From Candidatus Cloacimonadota bacterium (GTDB taxonomy: Bacteria > Cloacimonadota > Cloacimonadia > Cloacimonadales > TCS61): a stretch of 11,036 nucleotides of DNA. Of this stretch, positions 1 to 7,008 are shown piece after piece. A program made the position numbers and the translations under genes. The stretch is taken from positions 1 through 11,036 of the forward strand of contig JAGLWO010000521.1 in NCBI GenBank assembly GCA_023133395.1, written 5' to 3'. The notes under the pieces are model-generated. The model saw nothing but the letters and a program-made list of their open reading frames with translations, was not told where the DNA came from and did not search any database. The first letter of the stretch is position 1, and each line of letters begins with the position of its first letter.

Positions 1-714
1 CAGGTTAACAATGAAAAATTAACTTCAGAGAAACTTAAATCTAACTTTTCTAAGGAAGAGTGGAAAAATATGAGTAATGAAGAAAAGCGTGAATTTGTGC
101 AGGACTGGATACAATTAACTTTGCTTGCTCAAGAAGCTGACAGGCAAAATATATCCAATATTCCTCAAATAGAATCTAAAATAGAAACTGCAGAAAAAAC
201 GATTAAATCTAATGCTTTAATTGCTCAGAAATTATCTGATATTGAAATCTCTGAAGACGAATTATTCAATTATTATAAGATCCACAAAAGCAGATTCCAA
301 ACAAGCTCAATTGAATATAAAGTCCAAAGGATATTTACAACCGATAAATCAAAGATTGAAGAAATACGTAAGGAAATACAAAAAACATCCTTTTCTGAAA
401 CTGCAAAAAAGTATTCAGAAGAAAAATCCGGGAAAAATGGTGGTTATATAGGTTTTATATCTAAAGATAACGCAGATAAATCTATCTGGGATGCAATAAA
501 GTCATTAAAAAAGTATCGATTTAAAACTGTTAAAACAGATAGGGGTTATTACATACTCAGATATTATGACACAAGAAAGGTTTATGAAGACAGAGCATTC
601 CTGGAAGTTATTGATGAAATCAGAGAAAGTGTACAGAAAAACAGAAAGGAAGAAATATTCGATAACTTAATAAAAGAATTAAAAAAGAAATCTGAAATTT
701 CGATTTCTATATAA
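1..714 (+). CDS. Parvulin-like (PpiC/SurA family) protein, 5' end missing
   Basis: The reading frame is open from base 1, so the gene starts left of the window. The ATG at 70 has no clear ribosome binding site and lies inside continuous protein-like sequence, so it is probably internal. The visible 237 codons show a charged helical stretch typical of SurA/PpiC chaperone arms (codons 1-95). A parvulin-like rotamase region follows (about codons 100-190), recognised by an FSETAKKYSEE block, GGYIGF at codons 147-152 and RGYYIL at 181-186. The last block corresponds to the family's FGYHII, with Tyr in place of His. The usual HIL at the domain start reads RIF, so prolyl isomerase activity is doubtful and a chaperone role is more likely. 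A lysine/glutamate-rich tail ends the protein. Export is inferred from the family and from the SurA-like neighbour 15 nt downstream; any signal peptide is outside the window. Confidence 0.8.
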   Translation, partial: QVNNEKLTSEKLKSNFSKEEWKNMSNEEKREFVQDWIQLTLLAQEADRQNISNIPQIESKIETAEKTIKSNALIAQKLSDIEISEDELFNYYKIHKSRFQTSSIEYKVQRIFTTDKSKIEEIRKEIQKTSFSETAKKYSEEKSGKNGGYIGFISKDNADKSIWDAIKSLKKYRFKTVKTDRGYYILRYYDTRKVYEDRAFLEVIDEIRESVQKNRKEEIFDNLIKELKKKSEISISI

Positions 715-729
715 ATAATCGGAGTTATA

Positions 730-1995
730 ATGAAAAAAGGATTAGTGATATTAATTGTAGTTTTAGTTATCAACTTCAGTCTATTTGCGGAAATTGTTGG
801 TGAAATCATAGCCAAAGTTGGTAGGGAAATAATTCTACAGAGCGATCTTGATAAAAGAATACAACAAATCGATGCAGCTGGAATGTTCTCCCCAGAGATT
901 ACTAAATCTGATATACTAAATGACATGATCGAATCGGAGATAATTCTTCAAAAAGCAAAGCAGGAAGAATATGAAATTGATGAAGAACAGATAAAAGCAA
1001 TGGCAGAAAGTCAGATTAAACAGATTGCTTCCCAATTTCCATCTGAATTTGAATTCAAAAAGGAACTTAGAAGTACTGGTTTAACTGTTCTGGATTTGAA
1101 AGAATATTACACTCAAATGATAACAGAACAAACCTTAAAAGAGAAGATAATTCAAAACAAAATAAAAAATAAGATTCATATAACAGAAGTTGAAGTTGAA
1201 GATTACTACAATGAACATAAAGATGAAATTCCGCCACGTCCTGCAATGGATCAAATTGGTATGATAAAGCGAACGATAAAACCCGGTAAAGAAACAAACA
1301 ATAAAGCGTTGGCAGAGATAAATAAATTGCGAGACAAACTTATTGAAGGAGCAGATTTTACAGAAATTGCAAAAGAGCGCAGCGATTGCCCATCAGGTGC
1401 ATCAGGAGGGGATCTTGGCTTTTTCGGTAGGGGAACAATGGTGAAAACTTTTGAAGAAACAGCTTTTAATTTGATGCCTGGAGAAATCAGTGAGGTCATA
1501 AAAACAGATTTTGGATATCATATTATAAAAGTAGATGAGAAGAGGGAAGATGAAGTAAAAGCCAGCCATATTCTTAAAAAGATTGAGCAAACAGAAGAAG
1601 ATGTTCAAGCTACAATTAAGTTAATGGAAAATTTATTAGATAGATTAAATAAAGGTGAAGATTTTTTTGAAATAGCAAAAACATATTCCGAAGATGATTC
1701 AACTGCAGTCAAAGGTGGTATTATAGGAGAATTTCCGTCAAATAATTACCCTGAGTTTTATAAGGAATATTTTGAAGGTATAGGATACGGAGAATATTCT
1801 TCTTTAATCAGAGAAGAAAACGACATATATATTTTTGCCAAACTGAAACAGATTACTGAACGACCTTATCGATATGAAGAATTATATGATAAACTTAGAG
1901 AATTAGTTATTTCTAAGAAAGAAATGCAACTATATGAGAATTGGATTAAAGAACTGATTCAGGAAACCTATATTGAAATTCTTCTGGAAGAGTAG
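730..1995 (+). CDS. surA: SurA-like periplasmic peptidyl-prolyl isomerase/chaperone
   Basis: This 421-residue protein begins with a signal peptide: MKK, a hydrophobic core at residues 5-19 and likely cleavage after Ala20. A SurA-type N-terminal chaperone region follows (about 21-165; VGEIIAKVGREII near its start), then two parvulin domains (about 168-275 and 276-385) and a C-terminal helix. Domain 1 has GGDLGFFGRG (226-235) and FGYHII (261-266) but lacks the usual HIL at its start. Domain 2 has HIL (280-282) and GGIIGEF (329-335) but lacks the FGYHI block. SurA proteins escort unfolded outer membrane proteins through the periplasm and can isomerise Xaa-Pro bonds. GGAG at 721-724, 5 nt before the ATG, supports the start. 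The length and two-domain layout match SurA (E. coli SurA is 428 residues), but true orthology rather than a PrsA/PpiC paralogue cannot be settled by eye. It follows another parvulin-like gene by 15 nt. Confidence 0.87.
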   Translation: MKKGLVILIVVLVINFSLFAEIVGEIIAKVGREIILQSDLDKRIQQIDAAGMFSPEITKSDILNDMIESEIILQKAKQEEYEIDEEQIKAMAESQIKQIASQFPSEFEFKKELRSTGLTVLDLKEYYTQMITEQTLKEKIIQNKIKNKIHITEVEVEDYYNEHKDEIPPRPAMDQIGMIKRTIKPGKETNNKALAEINKLRDKLIEGADFTEIAKERSDCPSGASGGDLGFFGRGTMVKTFEETAFNLMPGEISEVIKTDFGYHIIKVDEKREDEVKASHILKKIEQTEEDVQATIKLMENLLDRLNKGEDFFEIAKTYSEDDSTAVKGGIIGEFPSNNYPEFYKEYFEGIGYGEYSSLIREENDIYIFAKLKQITERPYRYEELYDKLRELVISKKEMQLYENWIKELIQETYIEILLEE

Positions 1996-2028
1996 TTAAT
2001 ACTAATCTCTGGTTTGTGAGCTTGTTTA

Positions 2029-2493
2029 ATGAATATATCCATTTTCTTTTCTACACTTTTCGGGGTGGGTTATTTTCCAAAAGCACCCGGAACAGCAGGA
2101 ACATTGTTAGCTGCAGCAGTGTATTTTCTTTTGCCTGACAGGTGGTTTGGAAATGGTTTTTATGTTTTGGGATGCGTTCTATTTCTAAGTTTGATTTCTG
2201 TTTTTGTTATTTCAAAAGCTGAAAAAAGACTTGGTCATGACAGCAAGAAAATAGTTTTGGATGAATTCTTTGGTTTTTTTTTTGCTGTTATTTTTCTTCC
2301 TAAAACACTTTTTGTGATTATTATGGTTTTTTTTCTTTTCAGGTTTTTTGATATTTTAAAACCTGTTCCTGTGAATATATTACAGAATCTTCCAGGGGGA
2401 TGGGGAGTAATGGCAGATGATGTAATGGCAGGAATTTACACGAATATTTTCCTGCAGGTATTAGTTAGGATTTTTCCGAATTTAATAAGATAG
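2029..2493 (+). CDS. pgpA: Phosphatidylglycerophosphatase A
   Basis: PgpA dephosphorylates phosphatidylglycerophosphate to phosphatidylglycerol at the inner membrane, the last step of PG synthesis. The 154-residue protein carries the family's signatures in order: GYFPKAPGTAGTL (14-26), LDEFFG (77-82), FRFFDILKP (103-111) and GGWGVMADDVMAG (123-135), whose acidic residues are expected to bind Mg2+. Hydrophobic segments at about 26-36, 44-62, 82-104 and 136-149 fit an integral membrane enzyme. An in-frame TGA at 2017-2019 leaves ATG 2029 as the first possible start. The ribosome binding site is weak (GTGAG, 2016-2020). The 33-nt gap before it is the longest in the window and shows no convincing promoter. 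The gene contains a run of ten T at 2274-2283 and one of eight at 2327-2334; the frame is intact through both. Confidence 0.93.
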   Translation: MNISIFFSTLFGVGYFPKAPGTAGTLLAAAVYFLLPDRWFGNGFYVLGCVLFLSLISVFVISKAEKRLGHDSKKIVLDEFFGFFFAVIFLPKTLFVIIMVFFLFRFFDILKPVPVNILQNLPGGWGVMADDVMAGIYTNIFLQVLVRIFPNLIR

Positions 2494-2506
2494 AAGGAGA
2501 TAATTT

Positions 2507-2839
2507 ATGTTTAATGTATTAATTGAAGCTGGAACACAAACAGCAAAACCACAACCGAATATTTTTGCTCAACTATTCCCGTTTATTTTGATGTTTGCAA
2601 TTCTTTATTTTCTTATTATTCGACCACAGAGGAAGAAACAGAGAGACCATCAAACAATGTTGGGCAATTTGAAAATAAATGATGTTGTTGTTACAAATGG
2701 TGGAATTATTGGCAAAATAGTGAATATTAAAAAGGATAAAAATACTATTGTAATACGAGTTAATGAGACCGCAAAAATAAAAATTGAATTTCAAAAAGGT
2801 GCAGTTGTAGGTATATTAAGTGAGGAAAAGAAAAGCTAA
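2507..2839 (+). CDS. yajC: YajC, Sec translocon accessory subunit
   Basis: YajC is a small inner membrane protein that associates with SecDF-YidC at the SecYEG translocon; its exact role is unsettled. The 110-residue protein has a short polar N-terminus, one membrane helix (about residues 22-38), the hallmark RPQRKK at the cytoplasmic boundary (39-44) and a soluble domain with DVVVTNGGIIGKI (59-71). Length and layout are typical of the family. AAGGAG at 2494-2499, 7 nt upstream of ATG 2507, is a good ribosome binding site directly after the pgpA stop. In many bacteria yajC lies beside tgt or secDF. Here no secD or secF follows; instead its last 20 nt overlap the start of def. Confidence 0.95.
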   Translation: MFNVLIEAGTQTAKPQPNIFAQLFPFILMFAILYFLIIRPQRKKQRDHQTMLGNLKINDVVVTNGGIIGKIVNIKKDKNTIVIRVNETAKIKIEFQKGAVVGILSEEKKS

Positions 2840-3371
2840 AATTCTACCCATAAAGATCTACGGAGACAAAACACTCCGCAGAATTGCTGAACCTGTCGAA
2901 AAGCTCACTGATAAAATCAAAGATTTTATTGCCGACCTCACTTTTACAATGTATGAAAAAGAAGGAGTTGGTCTTGCAGCTCCTCAGGTTGGCAGGTTAC
3001 TCCGCATCTTTGTTGTCGATCCATTTTGGTTCACAGAGGGGAATGAAAAAAAGCCTGTGGTTCTTATAAACCCAAAATTTCTTGAATTTGAAGGTCAAAT
3101 TGAATCTGAGGAAGGATGCCTTAGCTTTCCAGATATTTATGAAAAGGTCATGCGTGCAAAAAAAGTTGTTATTGAGAGTCTGGATGAGAAGGGTGAAAAG
3201 GTTCGTTACGAAGCTGATGAACTTTTTGCCAGAGTTCTACAACATGAGTACGACCATCTTGATGGAATATTGTTTATTGATAAAATGTCGAAATTAAGAA
3301 AAATGTTTATAAAAAAAAAATTGAATGTACTGGAAAAAACAACTAATAAAGATGGTGTAAATATCGGCTAA
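2820..3371 (+). CDS. def: Peptide deformylase (GTG start)
   Basis: Peptide deformylase removes the N-formyl group from nascent proteins, using a metal ion (usually Fe2+). All three family motifs are intact: GVGLAAPQ (49-56), EGCLS (98-102) and HEYDH (142-146). Cys100, His142 and His146 are the expected metal ligands and Glu143 the catalytic base. The core is followed by a lysine-rich tail from about residue 155. I chose GTG 2820 because an in-frame TAA lies immediately before it, the first in-frame ATG (2949) would remove the conserved N-terminus, and residues 8-22 (ILPIKIYGDKTLRRI) match the usual family beginning. The start lies 20 nt inside yajC, so translation is probably coupled. Upstream Shine-Dalgarno sequence is poor. 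A run of ten A at 3311-3320 sits in the tail codons after the catalytic core. The stop abuts the fmt ATG. Confidence 0.95.
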   Translation: MRKRKAKILPIKIYGDKTLRRIAEPVEKLTDKIKDFIADLTFTMYEKEGVGLAAPQVGRLLRIFVVDPFWFTEGNEKKPVVLINPKFLEFEGQIESEEGCLSFPDIYEKVMRAKKVVIESLDEKGEKVRYEADELFARVLQHEYDHLDGILFIDKMSKLRKMFIKKKLNVLEKTTNKDGVNIG

Positions 3372-4322
3372 ATGAAACTAAAAAGAATTGTTTTTATGGG
3401 AACTCCTCAGTTTGCCATTCCTACCCTGGAACTTTTAGCTAAAACCAGATTTTGTCCGGTTATTTGTATAACTCAACCAGATAAACCAAAGGGAAGAAAA
3501 CAGAGGTTAACATCTCCGGAAGTTAAGACTAAAGCGCTGAAATTAAATATTCCAGTAATTCAACCTGAAGATGTAAACTCAACAGAAATGATTTCGAAAT
3601 TAAAGGAAATAAATCCTGATATTATTATAACAGTTGCTTATGGTGGCTATTTGAAAAAGGAGATTCGGAAACTTCCAAAATTTGGTTGTATCAATATTCA
3701 TCCTTCACTCCTGCCGAAACATCGGGGACCTGCCCCAATAAATTATGCTCTGTTCAATGGAGATAAAACCACAGGTAATACTGTCTTCAAAATAACAGCA
3801 AAAATGGATTCAGGACCAATAGTTCATCAAAGCGAAATTAATATTGAAGATAATGAAAACTATACAGAACTTTATGAGCGTCTTTCAAAGATTGGAGCTG
3901 AAGACATCCTGAAAGTCTTAGAAACTATCGAAAAGGAAGGCCTTAACACAATTTCCCAGGATCATTCAAAAGCAACTTTCAGTCATAAAATAATGAAAGA
4001 AGACACATATATAGATTGGAGTAAACCTGCAAAAGAAATAAGAAATAAGGTGCGAGGGTTATCTGAAACTCCAGGAGCTGTAGCTTCGTTTAGGAATTTA
4101 AGTATAAAGATTATTGAAGTGGAGATTTTGAATAAAAAGACAAATTTGATTCCTGGAGATATTATCGAGGTCATTAAAAACAAAGGGATAGTTGTTGCAA
4201 CAGCTGATAATGATATATTATTAAGGAGAGTCCAGCCATCCGGGAAAAAGATTATGACATCACATGCATTCAGTTTGGGAGCAAGAATAGAATCAGGAGA
4301 AAAGTTCAACAATGGATTTTGA
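3372..4322 (+). CDS. fmt: Methionyl-tRNA formyltransferase
   Basis: Fmt transfers a formyl group from 10-formyl-tetrahydrofolate to Met-tRNA(fMet), the substrate for translation initiation; def, which abuts it upstream, later removes that group. The 316-residue length is typical. The N-terminal Rossmann-like catalytic domain starts with RIVFMGTPQFA (5-15). It carries the folate-binding SLLPKHRGPAPI (112-123) and the expected catalytic Asn108, His110 and Asp146, the last in KMDSGPI. The C-terminal OB-like tRNA-binding domain spans about 205-310 and includes DWSKPAKEIRNKVRG and the late GxRIESGEKF block. ATG 3372 follows the def stop without a gap, so the start is likely coupled. The last 11 nt overlap the following DUF116 gene. 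Confidence 0.96.
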   Translation: MKLKRIVFMGTPQFAIPTLELLAKTRFCPVICITQPDKPKGRKQRLTSPEVKTKALKLNIPVIQPEDVNSTEMISKLKEINPDIIITVAYGGYLKKEIRKLPKFGCINIHPSLLPKHRGPAPINYALFNGDKTTGNTVFKITAKMDSGPIVHQSEINIEDNENYTELYERLSKIGAEDILKVLETIEKEGLNTISQDHSKATFSHKIMKEDTYIDWSKPAKEIRNKVRGLSETPGAVASFRNLSIKIIEVEILNKKTNLIPGDIIEVIKNKGIVVATADNDILLRRVQPSGKKIMTSHAFSLGARIESGEKFNNGF

Positions 4323-5079
4323 AATCAAAACAAGAGGGAAAGAGCTTTTCTTAGCACTGTCAACAGTAACCCTCATCTTAATGATGGTGATAACTACAGT
4401 TCTGTGGTGGTTTGTTTCACCCAGACTTCATGAAATAAGTGAACTTTTGGCGAAATTGTCTCTAACAGCATTAAGGATATTCTATTTTGTTTTAGTTTTT
4501 GGAACGGTTTTTGTTTATCTTACTTCATATTTTGAAAGGAACTTCTTAATAGCCCGTTTTGCTGTTCGTTCTTTTATCAGAATACTCTATCCAATAACTG
4601 TGTTCCTTGGACGGATTTTTGGAATATCAAAAGAAAGATTAAGGGAATCGTTTGTATATCTCAATAATTCGTTCATAAAAGCGATAAAGAAAAGATTTGA
4701 TTCCCACGAGATATTAATTTTGTTACCACATTGCTTGCAATGCACTGAGTGTGGAATTAGGATTACTGTTGATATTCATAAATGCCAGCAGTGCGGGAAA
4801 TGCGATATTGGCGAACTAACGAAACTTGCTAAGAAATATAATATTCCACTTGCAATTGCAACAGGAGGAACATTAGCCCGAAAAATTATTGTGGTTCACA
4901 AGCCAAAATTTATTATTGCTGTTGCCTGTGACCGTGACCTGGTTGATGGCTTGCGTGAGGTTTTTCCAATACCTGTTTACGGTGTGTTGAATGAACGTCC
5001 TGAAGGACCATGTGTAAATACTAAAGTAGAAGTAAAGAAAATAGATTTAGCCTTAGAAAGTTTGCTTAGTAAATCATGA
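4312..5079 (+). CDS. DUF116 membrane protein with eight-cysteine soluble domain
   Basis: The function is unknown; the protein matches the DUF116 family by its characteristic blocks. Two membrane helices (about residues 13-35 and 54-73) are followed by a basic linker and a soluble domain. This domain has LLPHCLQC (137-144), CQQCGKC (158-164), ATGGTLARK (183-191), VACDRDLVDGL (204-214) and GPCVNT (232-237). All eight cysteines (141, 144, 147, 158, 161, 164, 206, 234) lie in this domain, as two CxxCxxC groups plus two singles, which suggests metal or Fe-S cluster binding (inference). AGGAGA at 4295-4300 lies 11 nt before ATG 4312, within the end of fmt. From memory, DUF116 genes recur near def-fmt and rsmB in Firmicutes, so a link to translation or tRNA/rRNA modification is plausible but not shown. 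The stop overlaps the rsgA start as ATGA. Confidence 0.85.
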   Translation: MDFEIKTRGKELFLALSTVTLILMMVITTVLWWFVSPRLHEISELLAKLSLTALRIFYFVLVFGTVFVYLTSYFERNFLIARFAVRSFIRILYPITVFLGRIFGISKERLRESFVYLNNSFIKAIKKRFDSHEILILLPHCLQCTECGIRITVDIHKCQQCGKCDIGELTKLAKKYNIPLAIATGGTLARKIIVVHKPKFIIAVACDRDLVDGLREVFPIPVYGVLNERPEGPCVNTKVEVKKIDLALESLLSKS

Positions 5080-6140
5080 TAAAAAAAAGAGAAAAAAAGA
5101 AATTTAAACGTAAAAATATTAAGATTCAGAATATTAAAATCAATGATATAGAAAAATTTGAAGAAGAAGATATAATTGAGGAAAAACGCGCTGAAAAAAA
5201 GATTATCGAGAAGGGAAAAATTAGTAAGAAAGCTAACCTTGAACTGAAGAAAGGACGGATTCTCGAAGTTAAATCAAACTACCAATGCTTGGTTGGTGTA
5301 GAAAACTCTAAAGTAGCATGTTCCCTAAGCGGAAGATTAAAACAGTTGAATTTAAAAACGCGAAATATTGTTGCAGTTGGTGACTATGTAAATGTTGATT
5401 TTTCAGATATCCCCAGAATTGAGGAAACAATACCCAGAAAAAATTCTCTCTCAAGATTTTCAGAAGATGATTTTCAAACTGAAATTATCATAGCTGCAAA
5501 TATAGACCAGGTTGTTATTACCTCTTCTTTCAAAGAGCCGAAACTAAGTTTTGGCTTAATAGATAGATATATTTGTGCTGCTGAAATAAATGAAATAATC
5601 CCCATCATTTGCATAAATAAGATAGATTTGGCTGATAATCTGGAAGTAGTAAAAATGAAAATGGAATTTTATAAAAGGAACAACTTTATAATAATCTACA
5701 CGTCAGCGGAAAAAAAATATGGCATTGAAGAACTCAGGGAAATATTGAAAGGCAAAGAAACAGTTTTTTCAGGTCATTCTGGTGCAGGAAAGTCATCTTT
5801 GATCAATCTTTTGCAACCTGGAATGGATTTAAGAGTAGCAGAGATAAGTGGTTATAGTAAGAAGGGTATTCACGTGACGAGCAGTGCGCGATTACTTGAG
5901 TGGAATTTTGGAGGATATTTAGTTGACACTCCCGGAATAAAAACCTTTGGTTTACGCAGAGAAGATAAAGATAAGATTACCAGAGTATTTCCCGGGATTT
6001 CTGAATTAGTAAAGGAGTGTAAATTTAAAAATTGTACCCACACTCATGAAAAAGATTGTGAAATTAAAAAGGCTATTGAAAAAGGATATTTTCCAGTAGA
6101 ACGATATGATTCTTATGTAAGAATTTTTGAATCTTTATAA
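5076..6140 (+). CDS. rsgA: Ribosome small subunit GTPase RsgA (YjeQ family)
   Basis: RsgA is a circularly permuted GTPase that binds the 30S subunit, checks late maturation of the decoding centre and helps release other assembly factors. An OB-fold lies at about residues 58-120. The permuted GTPase motifs then appear in the order G4 NKID (181-184), G5 TSA (209-211), G1 GHSGAGKSS (233-241) and G3 DTPG (284-287). The C-terminal zinc-binding motif is exactly C-x4-C-x-H-x5-C (Cys315, Cys320, His322, Cys328). The switch region before G3 reads GIHVTSS where GRHTTT is usual. At 354 residues the protein has a long lysine/glutamate-rich N-terminal extension (about 1-57). The start is the ATG of an ATGA overlap with the DUF116 gene. 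No strong ribosome binding site is visible, so the exact start is less certain than the identity. Confidence 0.95.
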   Translation: MIKKREKKKFKRKNIKIQNIKINDIEKFEEEDIIEEKRAEKKIIEKGKISKKANLELKKGRILEVKSNYQCLVGVENSKVACSLSGRLKQLNLKTRNIVAVGDYVNVDFSDIPRIEETIPRKNSLSRFSEDDFQTEIIIAANIDQVVITSSFKEPKLSFGLIDRYICAAEINEIIPIICINKIDLADNLEVVKMKMEFYKRNNFIIIYTSAEKKYGIEELREILKGKETVFSGHSGAGKSSLINLLQPGMDLRVAEISGYSKKGIHVTSSARLLEWNFGGYLVDTPGIKTFGLRREDKDKITRVFPGISELVKECKFKNCTHTHEKDCEIKKAIEKGYFPVERYDSYVRIFESL

Positions 6141-6153
6141 TGAGGAATGAAAT

Positions 6154-7008
6154 ATGAAAAATTTTGGAATATATTTTAACCCGCATTTTTTAGAAAAGAA
6201 ATCAATATTCGATTTACTTAAAAAACTTCATGAAACCAAAGACTTATGCTTCTATAAATTTCCCGAACAAAAAGAACTTTTACCGGATTTTATTAGTTGT
6301 ATAAAAGAAATGAAGAAATCGAATTTGGATTGTATACTTTCTTTTGGAGGAGATGGCACATTTTTACGAGCAACACATCTTTCGCTGGAAACAGAAGCAC
6401 CACTTCTGGGGATTAATGTTGGAAAACTGGGATTCTTATCAGAAAGCAGTATTGCAGAGTTGGAAAAATCTATAGATGATCTAAAAAACAATAAATTCAA
6501 AGTTCAGAAACGCATGCTACTTAAAGCGATTTTGAAACGTAATAACAAAGTTATTTTTTCTTCATTAGCTTTGAATGACGCAGTAATCCATAAAGGCGAA
6601 ACCCCACGATTAATTGATCTCAGATTTTATTGTAATAGACGTTTTGTGGTTGATACCCGCTGTGATGGAATTATCATTTCAACACCCACCGGCTCTACAG
6701 CATATTCACTTTCAGCAGGAGGTCCTATCCTTTCTCCTGTAATGGATGCAATTATTGTTGCACCTTTAAACCCGCATGTTCTCACTGTCCGTCCAATGGT
6801 GTTTTCTTCAGAGGATAAGCTTAGTGTCAAAATGAAATCTGCTGAGGGAGAATGCGTTCTACAGCTTGACGGTAAAAACAGCTATACTCTTATTGAGGGA
6901 GACGAAATAATGGTTACGTCTGCATCGAGAAAGGTTAATTTCATTAAATTGACGAATAAAACCTTTTATCAGATTTTAAGAAAGAAACTGCATATGGGAA
7001 AAAAATGA
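6154..7008 (+). CDS. nadK: NAD kinase
   Basis: NAD kinase phosphorylates NAD+ at the 2' position of the adenosine ribose to make NADP+; in bacteria this is a cytosolic enzyme. The 284-residue length is usual. The family motifs are intact: FGGDGTFLRA (64-73) with catalytic Asp67, GINVGKLGFL (86-95), LNDAVIHKG (140-148), and DGIIISTPTGSTAYSLSAGG (171-190) forming the nucleotide site. GAGG at 6142-6145, 8 nt before ATG 6154, supports the start 13 nt after rsgA. The stop overlaps recN as ATGA. nadK and recN are adjacent in E. coli too, and near each other in many genomes. Confidence 0.96.
   Translation: MKNFGIYFNPHFLEKKSIFDLLKKLHETKDLCFYKFPEQKELLPDFISCIKEMKKSNLDCILSFGGDGTFLRATHLSLETEAPLLGINVGKLGFLSESSIAELEKSIDDLKNNKFKVQKRMLLKAILKRNNKVIFSSLALNDAVIHKGETPRLIDLRFYCNRRFVVDTRCDGIIISTPTGSTAYSLSAGGPILSPVMDAIIVAPLNPHVLTVRPMVFSSEDKLSVKMKSAEGECVLQLDGKNSYTLIEGDEIMVTSASRKVNFIKLTNKTFYQILRKKLHMGKK

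Noticed and set aside
221..451. 76-codon + strand frame within the first gene
   Set aside because: It is an alternative frame of the parvulin-like gene, Lys-rich and without a ribosome binding site.
582..926. 114-codon open frame on the minus strand
   Set aside because: It overlaps two well-supported + strand genes in antisense; its Ile/Ser/Asn-rich composition is an artefact of AT-rich coding sequence.
1973..2028. Possible promoter before pgpA (TTGAAA at 1973-1978)
   Set aside because: No acceptable -10 box lies 16-18 nt downstream; the best nearby hexamers match at 3 of 6 positions, or are 22 nt away.
3983..4312. 109-codon open frame on the minus strand
   Set aside because: It is antisense to the conserved C-terminal domain of fmt, with no start signal and no recognisable motif.
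5076..5100. A-rich start of rsgA as a programmed frameshift site
   Set aside because: The rsgA frame is intact through the A-runs and the upstream gene ends cleanly in an ATGA overlap; nothing requires frameshifting.
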